A stretch of 64,000 nt of DNA from Chrysogorgia sp. JL179-B06 (lineage: Eukaryota > Cnidaria > Anthozoa > Scleralcyonacea > Chrysogorgiidae), in NCBI GenBank assembly GCA_035772405.1, contig JAYKKM010000306.1:62001-126000 (forward strand), given 5' to 3'. Under the pieces are notes generated by a model. That model saw only the letters and a program-made list of their open reading frames with translations, was not told where the DNA came from and did not search any database. Below are positions 7,478-18,008 of the stretch, one piece after another. The position numbers were made by a program, and so were the translations under genes. Position 1 is the first letter of the stretch, and every line of letters starts with the position of its first letter.

Positions 7478-8038
7478 CTACTCTTGGAACTTGTCGACTG
7501 ACATATCACTAGTTCTTACGTGTAGACCCGTGTTTAAGGGGTCGGACCCCCCTTGTGTCTCGTATACTTTGTTATACCTTTTCACCATTCCGTTGATTGG
7601 TGGACATAAGTCAGTTACATTATCGTCCAACACTTTAACGTCTGAGAGGAACATTGACTCGTTGTAAGGAAGACCTCTAAGATACGATCTTAGTTGTGTC
7701 AATATCTTTTTGTAGCTAGTGTGCGCAAACTTACAATGCTCCACTCTACTCGTCAGATTGGATTTAGCCAAGTAGCCTTGGATGATCACACCAGGACCAC
7801 TAATACAAGCAATGATTAGAGGGTTAGCGGTTATCGATCCAGCTACAATCCCTACTGTCGTTAACCCTATGCTAGTCATGTTTAACGACAGTTTAATTTT
7901 CTTAAACCTCTTGTATTTCCATTTGTAACAGGCTTCTAGTTTGTGGTAGTACGCGTACAAGCGTTTGAGCTCTAGCACCTCTTCCTCTGACATATCCTTT
8001 GATATGTGATTGAAAACAACAACTGACTTCTTCCTCAT
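7478..8038 (-). CDS. Conserved Polinton two-helix membrane protein (186 aa)
   Basis: The N-terminal third is basic and aromatic (YYHKLEACYKWKYKRFKK, 30-47). Two hydrophobic helices follow (about 51-70 and 72-92), with ANPLIIACISGPGV between and within them. Then comes a charged region with CKFAHTSYKKILTQLRSYLRG (102-122) and DDNVTDLCPP near the C-terminus. This pattern, a W/CYK...YKR.K block, two helices with NP...SG, a CKFA.T.Y segment, LRS.LRG and a C-terminal CP, matches a family I repeatedly see in invertebrate Polintons. No function is established. It is the last gene on this side of the nested transposon. Confidence 0.75.
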   Translation of the reverse strand: MRKKSVVVFNHISKDMSEEEVLELKRLYAYYHKLEACYKWKYKRFKKIKLSLNMTSIGLTTVGIVAGSITANPLIIACISGPGVIIQGYLAKSNLTSRVEHCKFAHTSYKKILTQLRSYLRGLPYNESMFLSDVKVLDDNVTDLCPPINGMVKRYNKVYETQGGSDPLNTGLHVRTSDMSVDKFQE

Positions 8039-8064
8039 ATATCTTAGCTCACATCATATTCCTT

Positions 8065-8490
8065 CACTGCAAAAAAAGTCTGAGTAAATCTACTCAAAAT
8101 CTTGCGTTCAATGATGCACCCACAGTAACGCAAAATATTGCGTATATTTACTCAACATTTGAGTAACTTTACTCAACATTTGAGTAACTTTACTCACGGC
8201 TTTGGTAAAACTACTCAAAATTTGAGTAGAAATTACTCAGACAAAATGCACCCACAGTAACGCAAAATCTTGCGTAGAATGACGATTTACGCAAAACGTT
8301 GCGTAAATCTACTCACAATTGGAGTAGACTTACTCAAAATGTGAGTAGACATTACTCACATGAAATGCACCCACAGTAACGCAAAATCTTGCGTAGAATG
8401 ACGATTTACGCAAAACGTTGCGTAAATCTACTCATATCCAGAGTATACAAACTCGAAAATACGAGTAGAAATTACTCAAACGAAATGCAC
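8065..8490. repeat. Left subterminal palindrome array of the nested transposon
   Basis: Short palindromes built from ACTCAAA...TTTGAGTA and ACGCAAA...TTGCGT recur many times. A 119-bp unit beginning AAATGCACCCACAGTAACGC occurs at 8244 and 8363, with partial copies near 8104 and 8483. Such arrays often bind transposase. Confidence 0.75.
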
Positions 8491-8662
8491 AGTGGACACA
8501 AAACAACGCACATGAAGTTGTTTTAAAATGTATATAATAAAGTATTGAAGGTTAGAATAATAAGTGTAATAAATTATACATTTCAATAATCAAGATTATA
8601 TATATATATATATATATATCAATAACTCAACTAGTTGTAATATAAGTGTTCCAACCATGCTT
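8491..8662. other. AT-rich segment with a TA microsatellite
   Basis: There is a run of TA dinucleotides at about 8597-8619. I see no gene. Confidence 0.7.
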
Positions 8663-8923
8663 TCAAAATGCCACCATGGGCCACCATGGCCCAGAACGGT
8701 AAAACGAAATCTGGTTGTCTGCCACAATGACGATCTCCTCGGGCACTTTCAAGCTACCTTTGAAAATAATGCTTGTACTGACGATTTCCTCGCAATTGCT
8801 ACTTGCTTGACGGTTTTGCCCGGATCCTGTACGTAGTAGAACAGAAGGAAAAGCGGTTTGGAAGAAATGGAAGAGAAAAAGGATAGCTATGGCCATACTG
8901 CATGTATATATATACTGTAACAA
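8663..8923 (-). CDS. Doubtful 86-aa reading frame with signal-peptide-like start
   Basis: From an internal Met (residue 10) the frame reads MAIAILFLFHFFQTAFPSVL, which looks like a signal peptide. About 50 residues follow with no motif that I recognise. Base composition here is less AT-rich than around it. It could be a first exon of a captured host gene or chance. No promoter or splice signal decides the matter. Confidence 0.2.
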   Translation of the reverse strand: MLQYIYTCSMAIAILFLFHFFQTAFPSVLLRTGSGQNRQASSNCEEIVSTSIIFKGSLKVPEEIVIVADNQISFYRSGPWWPMVAF

Positions 8924-10020
8924 TCACAATTAATATGTTTGGATAGATCTCTTTCGTAATGGCGGCCTTAACTATTCTTTTATACGAAGCAAAAATTATT
9001 TGGGATTACAGACACACGAAAGAGGTCAGAAAGGCTAATTTAAATGAATAAATAATTATTTATTATTATTATTATTATTTATTAATAATTAATTTATTAT
9101 TTATTAATAATAATAATAAGTAATTACTAATTGACAGTAATTATATATTATTATTATTTGTAAATATACTTTTAAATTCTGGGTCCGCAGTAATTGGCTA
9201 TAGTTGCGGTCACCCTGCCATTGTTTTATTACTATATAATGTAATCTATGTTAGGTTTCTTTTTTGGCGTTTTTTTGCACAATGGTGAAGCTACTGTAAT
9301 AAAATAAAATAAAAATTCAAATCAAATGAAGACACTATAAGAAGATTAAACGAAGTACTTCTGCGGTTTGCTGTAATGAAAAATGAAATAGGTCTACTTT
9401 TAGACATGTACTTCATCAGGGAGCTTGTCGAGTTGTCGGGGCGATTCTTACATCAGCAGCATACGCATAATTGCAAAATGTGACAAACATTTGGATTTCA
9501 AAAGGTACTCAATAAGGCAAAGAGCATTACTCGTTGTGGCACATCGTTTTACTGTAAGATTCAAGGTGAGTAAACATTTTAAAAGTATTTGTGAATGCTG
9601 TAGACATGAATAGCCATAAGGGATGGCATGCAGGGAGAGAGCATGATGGAGACATTTAACTTTCGATTAATGTAATTTTAAACTTACAGAAATAAATTCA
9701 AGAAAGTCCTTAGTTTGTTTATGAGTTAAATGAAATGGATTGCCATGGTTGCCATGGCAACTTCTGCACGTTCATCTAGAATGAAAAAACACTAATTATA
9801 CATTGTTGGGAGAAACACTAATTAAGCATGAGGTGATATCTATATTTGGTTAAGATTTGGCCATTAGGAAAGTAAATTTTGGTACAGTCAAACTCTTCTT
9901 AGCGGACACCCGGTCCTGTGGACACCAATCCATTTTTCTTATATACAATAGTTGTCTACTGTACATTCATTAACTTCAAAGTGTCCAAGAAATTCCTTTT
10001 ATATATGTTTCTGGTCTTTC
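8924..10020. other. Non-coding interior of the nested transposon
   Basis: This holds an ATT/TTA microsatellite at about 9046-9120 and a perfect palindrome GTTGCCATGGCAAC at 9748-9761. A stretch near 9884-9935 (ACAGTCAAACTCTTCTTAGC) looks like an old transposon terminus. The 62-aa open frame at 9425-9613 has no protein-like features. Confidence 0.55.
9748..9761. promoter_or_regulatory. Perfect RFX X-box-like palindrome
   Basis: GTTGCCATGGCAAC is a 14-bp perfect palindrome and matches the consensus site of animal RFX factors. It may be chance; no gene start is visible next to it. Confidence 0.3.
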
Positions 10021-10143
10021 TTAATTCCTAGCCAGCTCAATAATGCCATCAACAACCTGATGGAAGTTGTGTTGAAATGACTCGGTCAAACTTGAATTAA
10101 GCATACTGGTACCTGTAAGTAGTCTTTCAAACTCAGCAACAAT
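10021..10143 (-). other. Possible terminal coding exon of a decayed or captured gene
   Basis: On the minus strand a T-rich tract ending TTTTATTAG gives a plausible 3' splice site. It is followed by 40 codons (IVAEFERLLTGTSMLNSSL...) and a TAA. The amino acid composition is protein-like. No family is recognised and no matching upstream exon is certain, so this remains a weak call. Confidence 0.22.
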
Positions 10144-10470
10144 CTAATAAAAAAATGAAACAAAAACATATTGGAAGATTTGAGTGTACTGCAACATTAT
10201 GCTATTTATGCACATTGCAAATATTATAAAATAATATAGTACTCAGTAATTACTCATAATACCAAGAAGTATCACATGGATGCAATGATAGAACAATATG
10301 GGAATCAGTCCAATAACTGTTGCTAAAACATGGAGTGAGCACATAAAAGGGAAAACACTCCATAAAATTCATGCTAGTCTGACTTTAACTGGGGAAACAA
10401 GACTCAAAATATGACTTCTTCACCTCTTTTTCAACCATTGATGATTGTGGTAATTTGGTAATCGGTCAAC

Positions 10471-13420
10471 AGCTAATACTGCATCAACATAATTGTATAC
10501 TTTTCTGTGACTCGGGTCCTGACTTTGCAATTCTCAACGACAGGCGGCTTCAGAACCACCTGGAAGAGATAATGGTAAAAGGCGGCATAAACCACCTTCC
10601 CAAAAGCTGTTAAACAGCACTGCCAGTGTAGGACAAAAGTCACCTACACCACAAATCAACTATTATCGGTATTTAATTTTTCAAAAGGAAAATTATTAAT
10701 TCACATTATAACATGTCTACCTGTAGTACTGTCTGTATATACTATTTGTTATTACAGCTACTCCTATATTCAACATGTTTTCCAATTGTTAAAAATAATC
10801 AATCTATAATGCTTGAGTAATAGATTCAATGTTGATGTTTTTTATTTAGTTAATTAATTAATATGCATTTACCACAAGAAATACAAAATGGAAAAAATTT
10901 GGTCATTGTGGATTTAGATGTATACTGTATATAATTATGTATCTCTCCTCTTTGTCAGGCTGCTTGTATAAACATGCAACCCAAAAGAGGTACTGGTGAA
11001 AGGCGGCCGAAGACCACCTTACCAGCAACAGCTAATACTGCATCAACATAATTGTATACTTTTCTGTGACTCGGGTCCTGACTTTGCAATTCTCAACGAC
11101 AGGCGGCTTCAGAACCACCTGGAAGAGATAATGGTAAAAGGCGGCATAAACCACCTTCCCAAAAGCTGTTAAACAGCACTGCCAGTGTAGGACAAAAGTC
11201 ACCTAGACCACAAATGAACTATTATTGATATCCAATTTTTTTCAAAAGGAAAATTCTTAATTCACATTATAACATTGTCTACCTGTAGTACTGTATATAC
11301 TATTTGTTATTACAGCTACTCCTATATTCAAAATATGTTTTCCAATTGTTAAAAATAATCAATCTATAATGCTTGAGTAATAGATTCAATGTTGATGTTG
11401 TTTATTTAGTTAATTAACTAATATGCATTTACCGCAAGAAATACAAAATGGAAAAAATTTGGTCATTGTGGATTTAGATGTATACTGTATATAATTATGT
11501 ATCTCTCCTCTTTGTCAGGCTGCTTGTATAAACATGCAACCCAAAAGAGGTACTGGTGAAAGGCGGCCGAAGACCACCTTACCAGCAACAGCTAATACTG
11601 CATCAACATAATTGTATACTTTTCTGTGACTCGGGTCCTGACTTTGCAATTCTCAACGACAGGCGGCTTCAGAACCACCTGGAAGAGATAATGGTAAAAG
11701 GCGGCATAAACCACCTTCCCAAAAGCTGTTGAACAGCACTGCCAGTGTAGGACAAAAGTCACCTAGACCACAAATGAACTATTATTGATATCCAATTTTT
11801 TCAAAAGGAAAATTCTTAATTCACATTATAACATTGTCTACCTGTAGTACTGTATATACTATTTGTTATTACAGCTACTCCTATATTCAAAATATGTTTT
11901 CCAATTGTTAAAAATAATCAATCTATAATGCTTGAGTAATAGATTCAATGTTGATGTTGTTTATTTAGTTAATTAACTAATATGCATTTACCGCAAGAAA
12001 TACAAAATGGAAAAATTTGGTCATTGTGGATTTAGATGTATACTGTATATAATTATGTATCTCTCCTCTTTGTCAGGCTGCTTGTATAAACATGCAACCC
12101 AAAAGAGGTACTGGTGAAAGGCGGCCGAAGACCACCTTACCAGCAACAGCTAATACTGCATCAACATAATTGTATACTTTTCTGTGACTCGGGTCCTGAC
12201 TTTGCAATTCTCAATGACAGGCGGCTTCAGAACCACCTGGAAGAGATAATGGTAAAAGGCGGCATAAACCACCTTCCCAAAAGCTGTTGAACAGCACTGC
12301 CAGTGTAGGACAAAAGTCACCTAGACCACAAATGAACTATTATTGATATCCAATTTTTTCAAAAGGAAAATTCTTAATTCACATTATAACATTGTCTACC
12401 TGTAGTACTGTATATACTATTTGTTATTACAGCTACTCCTATATTCAAAATATGTTTTCCAATTGTTAAAAATAATCAATCTATAATGCTTGAGTAATAG
12501 ATTCAATGTTGATGTTGTTTATTTAGTTAATTAACTAATATGCATTTACCGCAAGAAATACAAAATGGAAAAATTTGGTCATTGTGGATTTAGATGTATA
12601 CTGTATATAATTATGTATCTCTCCTCTTTGTCAGGCTGCTTGTATAAACATGCAACCCAAAAGAGGTACTGGTGAAAGGCGGCCGAAGACCACCTTACCA
12701 GCAACAGCTAATACTGCATCAACATAATTGTATACTTTTCTGTGACTCGGGTCCTGACTTTGCAATTCTCAACGACAGGCGGCTTCAGAACCACCTGGAA
12801 GAGATAATGGTAAAAGGCGGCATAAACCACCTTCCCAAAAGCTGTTAAACAGTACTGCCAGTGTAGGACAAAAGTCACCTAGACCACAAATGAACTATTA
12901 TTGATATCTAATTTTTCAAAAAGAAAATTCTTAATTCACATTATAACATTGTCTACCTGTAGTACTGTACTCCGAAATTCAAATGTTTTCCAATTGTTAA
13001 AAATAATCAATCTATAATGCTTGAGTAATAGATTCAATGTTGATGTTTTTTATTTAGTTATTTAATTAATATGCATTTACCACAAGAAATACAAAATGGA
13101 AAAAAGTTGGTCATTGTGGATTTAGATGTATACTGTATATAATTATGTATCTCTCCTCTTTGTCAGGCTGCTTGTATAAACATGCAACCCAAAAGAGCTA
13201 CTGGTGAAAGGCGGCCAAAGACCACCTTACCAGCAACAGCTAATACTGCATCAACATAATTGTATACTTTTCTGTGACTCGGGTCCTGACTTTGCAATTC
13301 TCAACGACAGGCGGCTTCAGAACCACCTGGAAGAGATAATGGTAAAAGGCGGCATAAACCACCTTCCCAAAAGCTGTTAAATAGCAATGCCAGTCTAGGC
13401 CAAGTCACCTACCACAAATG
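10471..13420. repeat. Tandem array of a 559-bp repeat, about six copies
   Basis: The start AGCTAATACTGCATCAACAT recurs at 10471, 11030, 11590, 12148, 12706 and 13228, giving periods of 559, 560, 558, 558 and 522. The last copy is partial. The central copies are almost identical, while the outer ones differ more. Each unit carries three short imperfect palindromes with a GGCGGC...CCACC core, so the unit itself arose from smaller duplications. No gene is seen. Confidence 0.93.
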
Positions 13421-14913
13421 ACCTAATATAGGTAATTTATTTGACAATATTTTAATTGACAAAATATTAAATGTAATAGTTTTTGAGTCTATTAAATGCT
13501 TGAAAAATTTGGCTTGGATTGGTTTAGGTCAACATGTTTGGTTAAAGCGTGGTTAAAGTTCATTCAATACCAACTATACTCTAAATTGCATCACAATTGC
13601 AAGTTTAAACAAATATAATATGTTGCACACACCTCAGGCTCGATTTCATGCTTAACGATCTTGTCTTCACGAAATTCCTCGATCTCGATCTCGATGTCAT
13701 GATGATTCGTCGTTCGTGTTGGTTATATTTTCTACTCTTCTAAAGCTTTTAAGAATTTCATCCCATCTCTGATTATCGGAATAAGAATCTTGTTAGCTCG
13801 TATACTGAAACTGAATAACGCGGCACCATAAATTTTATTCTCTATTGTTACAAAGAAAGGGAAAAGGCTGGATGTAGTTTATTAGTTACTGTATAGCCGT
13901 AGGTATTATTTCCTGACCACATATTTCCTAGCCGCATGGAATTGGGCGCAATAACTACATGCATGAGTTTAAAAACACAAATTCCTTTGCCTGCGGATAG
14001 AATCCTCAAGCATAAACTGTCGTCCGCCATGAAGCGCCAATATGATTAGAATCAGAATACAGGTAATCGAAGGGGTTACTAACACTTTCCTCCGCAGAGC
14101 CAGAGGCTTCTTGCGCTTTTTTGTCGAGTTCGGACAGATGAGACAGAGTAACAAACACTTATAGCATCATGCCTAACCTTTGCGTTTCGTGTTGGCGAAA
14201 TATGTTTCACATATTTTCCAATAAGAAAACGGCTTTACTGTAGTTTAGGTAGTAAATTATATGCGGGTCCTGATGAGTTGAATATAGAAATACGTTTAGA
14301 AGGCATACCTTTGAATTGATCACAATATTCTTCAAATGCAGTCTTTGCTAACTACTCTTGGATTTGCGCAGTTGATTGTTCCATCCTCGATGCTTGTTTA
14401 AACCAAAATGTAAAGCAAAAGCCTTGCCAATGCCACCGACTACCAACCTCTCTGACCGTTGAGAGTGAGACAATGAAAGTTTCAATGCGGCGCCTTTTCT
14501 TCTTGATCTATGATTGGCTGCGCATCAGCATGAAGTGTGACATACGTACGTCACTTGACAAAACAATCTTCTCATATTGCAGACTAGTAATCCAGTGACA
14601 CTTTTCAAATGATATTTTCACCACATCTCTGTTTTTCACATATAGTGATATATTGCCACAGTCCGTGTTATATCTTCATATATATATAAGAATTACAAAT
14701 CTCTAAATGTTTAGCTGCCCATTTTGCGCTGCATTTTCACTCAGCGCGCACATTTAACATATTACTGCACCACACAATGTTTGTTCACAGTATACGAGCC
14801 CAATTTTCTGATACTCGTGCGGAGACTGTAATCATTTAATATTTATTCAGAAAATTTGAATCATTCAAGTCACACTTGCGATGAAAGCATATATTTGTAA
14901 ACGTTGCTGTAGT
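13421..14913. other. Non-coding or decayed interior of the nested transposon
   Basis: I see no intact gene. Short minus-strand frames at 13848-14154 overlap one another and have no motifs. About 13633-13705 on the minus strand could be a coding piece ending at an AG|GTGTGT donor. Around 14510-14570 there is an inverted CCAAT box (GATTGG) and a palindromic CRE-like ACGTACGTCAC. Confidence 0.45.
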
Positions 14914-15384
14914 GAGTAACCTTACTCATATAGAGGATGTTCTACTCATTGCTTCAGTAATATTACTCAATTCTCCAAATTCTACTCAGAATGTTGAGTA
15001 ACTTTCTACTCAATCAATTGCGTAGAAATTTACTTATGCTAACTTTACTCGAGTTTTTGCGTACATTTACTCAGCATTTGAGTAAACTGGTAGTTTTACA
15101 CAAAGATTGAGTAACCTTACTCATATAGAGGATGTTCTACTCATTGTCTGAGTAATATTACTCAATTCTCCAAATTCTACACAGAACGTTGAGTAACTTT
15201 CTACTCAACTAATCGCGTAAAAATACTCATACTATCTTTACTCAAATTTGTGCGTATATTTACACAATATTTTGAGTAAACTGCTGCTTTTACTCGAATA
15301 TTGAGTAGCCTTACTCAAAACCTGCGTAGTTCTACGCAAATTTGCGTAGTTCTACGCAAATTCAAAAGTGCATTTTTTGCAGTG
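14914..15384. repeat. Right subterminal palindrome array of the nested transposon
   Basis: A 195-bp unit beginning GAGTAACCTTACTCATATAG is present at 14914 and again at 15109. The terminal 80 bases contain repeated TGCGTAGTTCTACGCA palindromes and end in TTTTTTGCAGTG. It mirrors the left subterminal array in motif type but not in unit sequence. Confidence 0.75.
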
Positions 15385-15463
15385 TTCATCATATCTCTAC
15401 CAACTAATATTATGTCTCGGCTCGTCATGTAGCCAGAGATAATCTTCACACCGTAGAACTCTA
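15385..15463. other. Polinton intergenic remnant
   Basis: These are about 80 bases between the nested transposon and the stop of the fibre-like gene. No feature is seen. Confidence 0.5.
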
Positions 15464-16318
15464 TCATAGACAGTACTTGTAGGGTGCGAGTAGTGTTTTT
15501 GGTCGATGCACTCCAAAGACTGTTACGTGAGGAGACCCTATCTCTTCGTAATTAGCTGTGAAGTCTGAGTCTGCTGATCTTATGTTGTTCACCTTAACGT
15601 AGGAGTTGCCCATCCGCCAATGTATTGATATCATATGTCTCTTGGTGATGTTGATGTTATTTGGGATTGTACACGTGTACTCCCTTGCTGGAGAGCCACC
15701 ACCGTATGATAGTTTATCATTCTCACCTCCTTTGTACCCTATGTATTTGTCCCACGATCCATCATCGTTTGAGATAATCGCCTCCCAATCTTTCGTAGTT
15801 ACCCTCATGGCTAACCTCACTACCATAAAAACGGATATGTCACAGTATTGCATACGTGGACAGTTAAAATGCACTCCAGCTTCAAACGGAATCGGAGTTA
15901 GCTCAGGGGATAGGAAACTATGACCATTGTTAACACCAATAATAGGACCATACGTTGGATCGTATTGCACTAACATGTTCGTTTTATCTCTAATGGTTTT
16001 CACTTTATTTGTTCCACTGTGGTATTCCACCGTACTCACAGTATGGTTTGTGACGTTAAAGTCAAATATAACGTTATAGGACTGCGTTCGAAAGTATTGC
16101 GATAAGTATACAGACTCCAACACTTTTTTATTGATAGCATCCCAATCGTCTTCTGGATCTGCTACGTTTTTGAGTGCCCTGAATGCCATATCTATATTCC
16201 CAGACATCCTCCCACCGCTAACGCTTAACTTAGGGTCACTGTCTAGATGTCTCTTCGCTCTTCTTAGTATTTTGTCACTCTCATAGTCTCTGTCCTCAAA
16301 TCCATAACTTAGACTCAT
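15464..16318 (-). CDS. Fibre/spike-like virion protein with lectin-like C-terminal domain
   Basis: This 284-aa protein (ATG at 16318) carries VSGGRMSGNIDMAFRALKNV (33-52) and then ADPEDDWDAINKK. That is the motif G-x-M-x-G-x-I-D-M...I.N...P....DA..K found in phage tail fibres and in fibre-like proteins of animal Polintons. The C-terminal 190 residues (YDPTYGPIIGVNNGHSFL...HMISIHWRMGNSYVKVNN) look like an all-beta, concanavalin/laminin-G-type binding domain. The likely role is a trimeric surface spike that recognises the host; fibre is supported by the motif, ligand binding is inference. Its ATG lies only 4 bases after the stop of the 561-aa gene. A farther in-frame ATG at 16333 would overlap that gene and is less likely. 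Confidence 0.68.
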   Translation of the reverse strand: MSLSYGFEDRDYESDKILRRAKRHLDSDPKLSVSGGRMSGNIDMAFRALKNVADPEDDWDAINKKVLESVYLSQYFRTQSYNVIFDFNVTNHTVSTVEYHSGTNKVKTIRDKTNMLVQYDPTYGPIIGVNNGHSFLSPELTPIPFEAGVHFNCPRMQYCDISVFMVVRLAMRVTTKDWEAIISNDDGSWDKYIGYKGGENDKLSYGGGSPAREYTCTIPNNINITKRHMISIHWRMGNSYVKVNNIRSADSDFTANYEEIGSPHVTVFGVHRPKTLLAPYKYCL

Positions 16319-16322
16319 TATG

Positions 16323-18008
16323 CTATAACACATATTTGCTCACTAAATAGCCAGACACAGCCGAGACCCCTAAGACTAGCCACAACTCTGTGTTGTCTGG
16401 TGTCACTTCTAGACGACGTTCTTGATGTGTCACTTTTGGTTTGTCAAGTGTCTCCAGATGCTCTCCACCTTCCTGGTGTGCCACGTTTGATATCACCAGA
16501 CGATTCGTCACCTTTGGTTTGTCAAGTGTCTCCAGATGCTCTCCACCTTCTTGGTGTACTTTCTTAACCTCAGTCGTTTTCGCGTAGTTTAACCCACTGT
16601 TTACCCCAAACTTCATACTCTGTGTAGCAGTCTTCAATAGGTTGTTGTACCCAGCGATTTTGTTCTTTAGGATTACAACGTTACTTGGCATTAACCACGT
16701 AGACGGTGACAGCGCAAGGTTTTGGACAACGTTAGTGTCCCTAATCGACTTATTCATGTTGAGAATCCACGTTGACACGTCGTAGTTTATGACGCTATCC
16801 TCCACCAACTTGCGGAACTCTTGTTGAGTCTCTAGACTACCTGCAGAATCACCAACGACTGACACACGTGTTCTCGCTTGTGCGCCAAGTGTAGAGTAAA
16901 CGAAGGCCTCTATAGACTGATTTAGATATTGTCGCCCAATGTTGGTGAGACCGTTCGACACCAGAGGAACGTATCGTTTGTAGTCGTTCTTAACGTCGTT
17001 AATCGTGAAGACTCTCTCCTCACCTGTTGTACCATCAGCAAGAACTTTACCGTGGTAGTAATGTTTTCTAGGGATCTTGTCTGTTTTACCATACAATTCT
17101 CCAGCGTCAAACTCTCTACTTATCGATCTCATACTCTCACCACCTTCCATCCTTCTTAGAAGTCTTCTAACAGTAAAGTACAGATGGAACCTCATCACAC
17201 TTGTGATAACAGGGTGGACTTCTTGTGAGGGTGACAAGTGTTGCAACGACACTCCGCAACAGAAACTTGCACAATACGTTGCAAACACAACCCTATAGTA
17301 GCTCTCGTTGTCGTCCCACTTTGACTTTGTCTTTGACGTGACTATTTGTAAGATTGGTAGCTTTGAGAGAAAGTAGCTCTTCTGATTAACGAAGATTCTA
17401 AAGTTGTTCACTGGATAGTTCAACACGTTTTCCGTTGGATAGCCATCCCAAAGTCCCCAATGGTTCTTGCGACCTTTTGATAGTGGTTGGATAGTTCCAC
17501 CAGAGAGCCATATTATTGGGAACTTGCTATTGTGCAGCCACTTCCACATACTCTTGTCATTTTTAAATATAGCGTTGGTAATATTAGTCGACAATATGTC
17601 GTTGTTGACGAAGTAGACATCGACCCTTGTCACGTCACCTTGTCGTGTTTGGATAGGTTCAAAACAAAACTTGGTCAGTGTGGCGTAAGGATACTTTTTT
17701 ACGAAGTCCAACTTGGCCTTCTTGATAGCGTCTCTCGAGTTCTTGGTCGCCTTGTCATAGTTCTCACCATAATAACGTCTGATCAACGTCTCGAAGTCCA
17801 CTGGTTTGTTTAACGTCTCCACTGGTTTGTTTATAGTTAGATACTTAGTATACTCCGGGTTACTCTTAAACCTACTCGAGTCTATACTAATGTCACCAAT
17901 ATTAGTTTTCGTCACGAAGAATATATGTATATGCATATTGTCGTCAACATCAAGAAAAAACCTATTCTTGTCAGCATAAGGATACTTTCTTTTGAACGCA
18001 TCCATCAT
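16323..18008 (-). CDS. Conserved large Polinton protein of unknown function (561 aa)
   Basis: The N-terminus carries two related blocks: KRKYPYA...HIHIFFV (6-32) and VKKYPYA...VDVYFV (103-134). Residues 242-258 read FATYCASFCCGVSLQHL, followed by HPVITSVMRFHLYFTVRRLL. This C-rich GVS.QHL...RFH...TVRR.L signature belongs to a large protein conserved in cnidarian-type Polintons, whose role is not established. A 17-aa segment, HQEGGEHLETLDKPKVT, occurs twice with a 26-residue period (485-501 and 511-527), showing a recent 78-bp duplication. One transmembrane segment ends the protein (about 542-560). It is probably a virion or assembly protein. It starts at a double ATG beside the divergent promoter region. 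Confidence 0.72.
   Translation of the reverse strand: MMDAFKRKYPYADKNRFFLDVDDNMHIHIFFVTKTNIGDISIDSSRFKSNPEYTKYLTINKPVETLNKPVDFETLIRRYYGENYDKATKNSRDAIKKAKLDFVKKYPYATLTKFCFEPIQTRQGDVTRVDVYFVNNDILSTNITNAIFKNDKSMWKWLHNSKFPIIWLSGGTIQPLSKGRKNHWGLWDGYPTENVLNYPVNNFRIFVNQKSYFLSKLPILQIVTSKTKSKWDDNESYYRVVFATYCASFCCGVSLQHLSPSQEVHPVITSVMRFHLYFTVRRLLRRMEGGESMRSISREFDAGELYGKTDKIPRKHYYHGKVLADGTTGEERVFTINDVKNDYKRYVPLVSNGLTNIGRQYLNQSIEAFVYSTLGAQARTRVSVVGDSAGSLETQQEFRKLVEDSVINYDVSTWILNMNKSIRDTNVVQNLALSPSTWLMPSNVVILKNKIAGYNNLLKTATQSMKFGVNSGLNYAKTTEVKKVHQEGGEHLETLDKPKVTNRLVISNVAHQEGGEHLETLDKPKVTHQERRLEVTPDNTELWLVLGVSAVSGYLVSKYVL

Larger units (their letters stand above)
8065..15384. mobile_element. 7.3-kb non-autonomous DNA transposon inserted in the Polinton
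   Basis: The left end is CACTGCAAAAAAAG and the right end reads, on the opposite strand, CACTGCAAAAAATG. Both ends then carry dense short palindromes of the TGCGTA...TACGCA and GAGTA...TACTC types. The insertion separates two minus-strand Polinton genes without breaking either. No transposase-length reading frame lies inside, so it is non-autonomous or badly decayed. The target duplication is unclear: TT flanks both sides, and ATCATAT lies a few bases outside each end. The superfamily is not recognised. Confidence 0.72.

Noticed and set aside
8065..8490. CRISPR-like array from regularly spaced short palindromes
   Set aside because: The spacing is irregular, the units are themselves tandem copies and the context is a eukaryotic transposon end.
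9425..9613. 62-aa plus-strand frame
   Set aside because: It relies on a non-ATG start or chance openness in repeat-rich DNA and looks unlike a protein domain.
13848..14154. Two overlapping 60-aa minus-strand frames in the nested transposon
   Set aside because: They overlap in different frames, have no motif and no matching splice or promoter signs.
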